Shown piece after piece: positions 20,471-23,320 of a stretch of DNA of 23,320 nucleotides (position 1 is its first letter; each line of letters starts with the position of its first letter). The notes under the pieces are model-generated. The model ran no database searches. It was not told the origin of the DNA and worked only from the letters and a program-made list of their open reading frames with translations. A program made the position numbers and the translations under genes. This DNA is from Candidatus Altarchaeales archaeon WOR_SM1_86-2. Its GTDB lineage: Archaea; Altiarchaeota; Altiarchaeia; IMC4; MCBC01. Location of the stretch: NCBI GenBank assembly GCA_001723855.1, contig MCBC01000065.1:1-23320 (forward strand), read 5' to 3'.

Positions 20471-21898
20471 ATGGCAAAATTACCCGAATGGGTGTTAAAA
20501 CACCAAAGGAAAGGAACGCAAGCTGTGCAAATAGGTAATGGTTATTACCTCTACAAGATATCAAGCAGATGGAATCCCAAGAAAAAGAGATCTGATAAGG
20601 TTACTGACAAATATCTCGGGACGATTACCAGGGAAGGCGTGGTGAAACCAAAACACGAACGTGTGTTGGAAGACCTGGAAAATATCACGGTAAAAGAGTA
20701 TGGGGCAACATTTTTTCTCATGGAAAACAACAAAGAGGTTATTGACGCGGTAAAAAGAGTATACCCCCACGAATGGAAGGAAATCGTCTCCTTCGCCATG
20801 TTCCGATTCATATACAATTCACCGATAAAAAATCTATTATTCCACTATACAACATCCTACTTATCCAATACGATAAAAAATGCTTCACTCTCTCCTAAGC
20901 CCGTGGCTAAATTGCTTCACAACATCGGCTTAAAGCGAGGAAAAATTACAAAGTTTCTCAAGAGTTTCGTGGAGGGAAATGAATTTATGGTGATTGACGG
21001 AACACACGTTGTTTCATCATCCGAGGGAGTTGACTCCGCAGTACCAGGCTACAACAGCAAGAGGGTGTTTGATCCGCAGGTGCGGTTGATAATGATACAT
21101 TCGCTTGACAACCATATGCCCGCATACTTCAGGCTCCTGACAGGATCCATCACCGACATCTCCGCCGTTTCACTTACTGTTAAGGAAGCAGGGATTAAGA
21201 ATGCCCTCCTGATCGGGGACAAAGGATTCTACTCCAAAGATAATGTGAAGGAACTAAAGAAACACAGGGTGAAGTATGTGCTCCCGCTCAAGAGAGACAG
21301 CACACTCATAGACTACACACCATTCAAGTCAGGCGATAAGAGAAATCTTCATGGATATTTTCTCTTCCAGAAACGAAGCATCTGGTATCACGAGCACAAA
21401 CACAAAAGGAAGCGCATCATTACATTCCTGGATGATAAACTCAAGGCTGCCGAAGAGCACAGCTTTATTCACCTGGTTGAGCATGAAAAGAGGACTATGG
21501 AGGGGTTCTATGAAAAACAGTATGCTATGGGCACCATCTCCGTTATCACAGACCACAAGGGGACACCAGAGGATGTATATAATCTCCTCAAGGGAAGACT
21601 TGAGATAGAAGCCGTTATTGACGTATTCAAGAATATTCTGAAAGCCGATCGGACGTACATGAGAAGCGACGAAGCGATGGAGGGCTGGATGCTTGTAAAC
21701 TTTATCTCGCTTCTATTTTACTACAAGACCTACAGAATGCTTGCCGAGAAAAAAATGCTTAGAAAATACTCCCCGAACGACGTGTTGATGCATCTCTCAA
21801 GAATCCACAAACTGAAGATAAACCGCAGATGGGCGACCTCTGAGATTCCTAAGAAGTCAAGAGATATTATTGAGAAACTGGAAATACCTATTACTTAA
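20471..21898 (+). CDS. IS4/IS1634-family DDE transposase
   Basis: 475 residues, full length. The N-terminal region contains YYLYKISSRWNPKKKRSDKV and KYLGTIT, typical of the IS1634-like group. Catalytic residues: Asp176 in MVIDGTHVV, Asp250 in LLIGDKGFYS, and a Glu at 378 or 380 in the KGRLEIEAVIDVFK segment (the Y-R-E-K-like signature). It catalyses cut-and-paste movement of the element. The TAA stop (21896-21898) lies within the right inverted repeat. No frameshift is present. Codon use and the perfect ends indicate recent arrival compared with the eroded surroundings. Confidence 0.92.
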   Translation: MAKLPEWVLKHQRKGTQAVQIGNGYYLYKISSRWNPKKKRSDKVTDKYLGTITREGVVKPKHERVLEDLENITVKEYGATFFLMENNKEVIDAVKRVYPHEWKEIVSFAMFRFIYNSPIKNLLFHYTTSYLSNTIKNASLSPKPVAKLLHNIGLKRGKITKFLKSFVEGNEFMVIDGTHVVSSSEGVDSAVPGYNSKRVFDPQVRLIMIHSLDNHMPAYFRLLTGSITDISAVSLTVKEAGIKNALLIGDKGFYSKDNVKELKKHRVKYVLPLKRDSTLIDYTPFKSGDKRNLHGYFLFQKRSIWYHEHKHKRKRIITFLDDKLKAAEEHSFIHLVEHEKRTMEGFYEKQYAMGTISVITDHKGTPEDVYNLLKGRLEIEAVIDVFKNILKADRTYMRSDEAMEGWMLVNFISLLFYYKTYRMLAEKKMLRKYSPNDVLMHLSRIHKLKINRRWATSEIPKKSRDIIEKLEIPIT

Positions 21899-21915
21899 AA
21901 CAGGCGGAGTTAGGG
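21889..21915 (-). repeat. Right terminal inverted repeat of the IS
   Basis: 27 bases, perfect inverted copy of 20351-20377. It contains the transposase stop codon. Confidence 0.92.
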
Positions 21916-21921
21916 ATTAAA
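21916..21921. repeat. Target-site duplication of the IS, right copy
   Basis: ATTAAA directly after the right inverted repeat, matching 20345-20350. Confidence 0.8.
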
Positions 21922-22003
21922 ATATTCTAAAAACTAAACCCGTAATTTCCGATATGATAACTGCAATCAATCAGAACCTTCAACCCCCAACCCCTAACTC
22001 AGG

Positions 22004-22106
22004 AAGACCATGTTCCCGACCGCGCAAAGAGACGGAAAGAGAAAACTTCTCCAGGCTGAAGATCGTCAGGGAGAAGAAGGAGCGCGCTATGGAGGATGCG
22101 GGGTAA
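22004..22106 (+). other. Possible C-terminal gene fragment
   Basis: An open stretch reads RPRKETERENFSRLKIVREK then KERAMEDAG and TAA 22104-22106, strongly charged and coding-like in base composition compared with the AT-rich flanks. No start codon or recognisable family. It may be the tail of a gene interrupted by rearrangement. Confidence 0.25.
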
Positions 22107-22711
22107 GGTTAGGTTTTTTCCGAAGGGAGAAGTTCTGAGGAAATGTTTTTGCACACCCTATAGGGACAATGAGTGAAGTGGCCAATGTATCGTGAGCAAA
22201 ATGCAAACTTTTCTTCTATTTCTTTCTCATGGGCATATAAGTCATTCCTTTATATATTTTCTAATACGCATTTTAAGTTTACTGAGGCCCCCTCTGATAC
22301 TTTTCTATTAATTACTAATATTCACGCCGTCCACATCTTGAAGGATTTACATTTAAGAACCCCTCGCAAGTCTCATGACTTGCTACAAGACGTTTCATCC
22401 ATGGTGATGTTGCTGTCTCCTATATCTTATACATTGCCCCTACATCATGTGAAGGTTTTTACTTTTTAGCAGTTGCATGCTTTATACTTTTAGCTCAAAT
22501 TAGACAACATAAAATCGCTATGCAGAGCGTGAATCTAATTATTTTCTTAGTAATCTAAATAATTCTATATCTGCTTATTGCGTATCTGTTTTTGCATTAA
22601 AAAATTTCTCAAAATTTTAACACTTTTGGGCATAAGGTATCTAATCTAAAAAACCTTTATATATAAACTTGTTTCTAATATATGATACTATAAGCTCATA
22701 AATTTTCAAAA
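22107..22711. other. Gene-less AT-rich region before the second transposase
   Basis: About 600 bases with no convincing coding potential on either strand. It contains a small perfect palindromic hairpin CAAGTC-TCAT-GACTTG (22367-22382) and, near 22660-22690, TATA-like sequence (CTTTATATATAAAC) that may be the promoter of the transposase at 22712. The end of the second IS probably lies here but its repeat cannot be identified without the other end. Confidence 0.4.
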
Positions 22712-23320
22712 ATGGAGTGGAAGCTCGAAATACAGGGTCAATGGAAGGCGAGGTATGTGTATTACAGGACTAAGCGTAAAAAAGGTAAGGAATGGAAAAC
22801 GGTTAGAATATATTTTGGAAAAATAGAGGTTGCAGCGGAAATATTGGGGGACTTACTAACAAAACCCCTGATAGATGAACGATTGGTGACTTCCAGTGGT
22901 GAAAGCATAATCAGCAAAATAGCGGATGACATAGATTTAACAAATTTGATCCGGAAATATACTAACGGGAAGAAAGCCCACGTACTGAGAAATATCATTA
23001 TACTGGGGACATTGTTTAACGAAAGCAAAATGGGCTTGGTTGAGAGAATACTGCCTTTCTCGGTACTGAAAGATGGGGTAGATATTAAGTATGTGGGAGA
23101 GGTATATCGTTCCATGGATTCCATTTATAATCATCTGGATGACTTCATCTACGAATTGGCTAAAAATGCTGTGAAGAAATACAAACTTGACCTCAGTTAT
23201 TTAGCGATAGACGGCACAGGCATCAAAGTGTACAAGGATAAAGAGACGGGAATGGTAAGGTTCGGATATCCTCTTAACGGTTTGCCTCAGATTAAACTTG
23301 TGCTTGGCATCAATAAACAG
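22712..23320 (+). CDS. Second IS4/IS1634-like transposase, 5' part (truncated by window end)
   Basis: 203 codons open from ATG 22712 to the window edge. N-terminal WKARYVYYRTKRKKGKEWK and RIYFGKIEVA resemble the N-terminal beta-rich region of IS1634-like transposases, and YLAIDGTGIKVY carries the first catalytic Asp, followed by RFGYPLNGLPQIKLVLGI, the typical segment after it. The protein is clearly different from the transposase at 20471, so it belongs to another element. Whether it is complete cannot be seen. Confidence 0.85.
   Translation, partial: MEWKLEIQGQWKARYVYYRTKRKKGKEWKTVRIYFGKIEVAAEILGDLLTKPLIDERLVTSSGESIISKIADDIDLTNLIRKYTNGKKAHVLRNIIILGTLFNESKMGLVERILPFSVLKDGVDIKYVGEVYRSMDSIYNHLDDFIYELAKNAVKKYKLDLSYLAIDGTGIKVYKDKETGMVRFGYPLNGLPQIKLVLGINKQ

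Larger units (their letters stand above)
20351..21915 (+). mobile_element. Complete IS element (IS4/IS1634-like), 1,565 bp
   Basis: Bounded by 27-bp perfect terminal inverted repeats (20351-20377 and 21889-21915, beginning CCCTAACTCCGCC) and flanked by a 6-bp direct repeat ATTAAA (20345-20350 and 21916-21921). It carries one full-length transposase with its stop codon inside the right repeat. Perfect ends and an intact gene indicate a recent, probably still functional, insertion. Confidence 0.93.

Noticed and set aside
22173..22469. 98-codon plus-strand frame
   Set aside because: No ribosome site, no family resemblance and composition like random AT-rich sequence.
1..23320. CRISPR arrays, tRNA or rRNA genes
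   Set aside because: No regularly spaced repeats, cloverleaf-like sequences or rRNA-like conserved blocks were recognised on either strand by eye.

Overview
The window reads as a piece of an archaeal chromosome, most likely from an anaerobic euryarchaeon (methanogen- or ANME-like). This lineage is an inference. It rests on AT-rich TATA-like boxes, GGTG-type ribosome sites, a SufB/D protein without bacterial-style Suf neighbours, rubrerythrins, a superoxide reductase, a class II ribonucleotide reductase paired with a cobalamin adenosyltransferase, a VapBC pair and a DUF5679 zinc ribbon. No rRNA, tRNA or CRISPR array was seen.

Region 1 (1-2.7 kb): the C-terminal end of a multicopy protein, a rhodanese gene that has lost its catalytic core, an intact SufB/D-family gene, and then very small cysteine-rich, rubredoxin-like and MerF-like genes. 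Region 2 (2.8-7.7 kb) is a co-oriented redox and oxygen-stress island: rubrerythrin, an encapsulin-cargo-type ferritin-like protein, a rubredoxin-first rubrerythrin, a rubredoxin-like protein overlapping a ferredoxin:thioredoxin reductase-type catalytic subunit, desulfoferrodoxin, another ferritin-like protein, a frameshifted zinc ribbon, and a rubredoxin fused to a pyruvate-oxidase-like thiamine diphosphate enzyme. Together they suggest a pathway in which pyruvate-derived electrons enter rubredoxins and are spent on superoxide, peroxide and disulfides.

Region 3 (7.8-12.7 kb): a HExxH protein, then a metal-handling operon (SHOCT membrane protein, YHS protein, CDF exporter, YHS-HMA-HMA copper-type P1B ATPase). 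The promoter/leader of this operon is a diverged copy of the one in front of the cysteine-rich gene at 2147. Region 4 (12.7-15.3 kb, minus strand): class II ribonucleotide reductase translationally overlapping its cobalamin adenosyltransferase. Region 5 (15.4-17.7 kb): an unknown membrane protein, a glutaredoxin-like protein, a VapBC-like pair and a PAS protein.

Region 6 (17.7-23.3 kb) is eroded and mobile: a broken AbiE-like toxin-antitoxin remnant, a permease gene with three frameshifts, a DUF5679 zinc ribbon, a complete 1,565-bp IS with 27-bp perfect terminal inverted repeats and a 6-bp target duplication, a roughly 800-bp stretch without convincing genes, and the 5' part of a second transposase cut by the window end. 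Several single-base frameshifts, one in a C run and one in an A run, leave open whether some broken genes are true pseudogenes or assembly errors.
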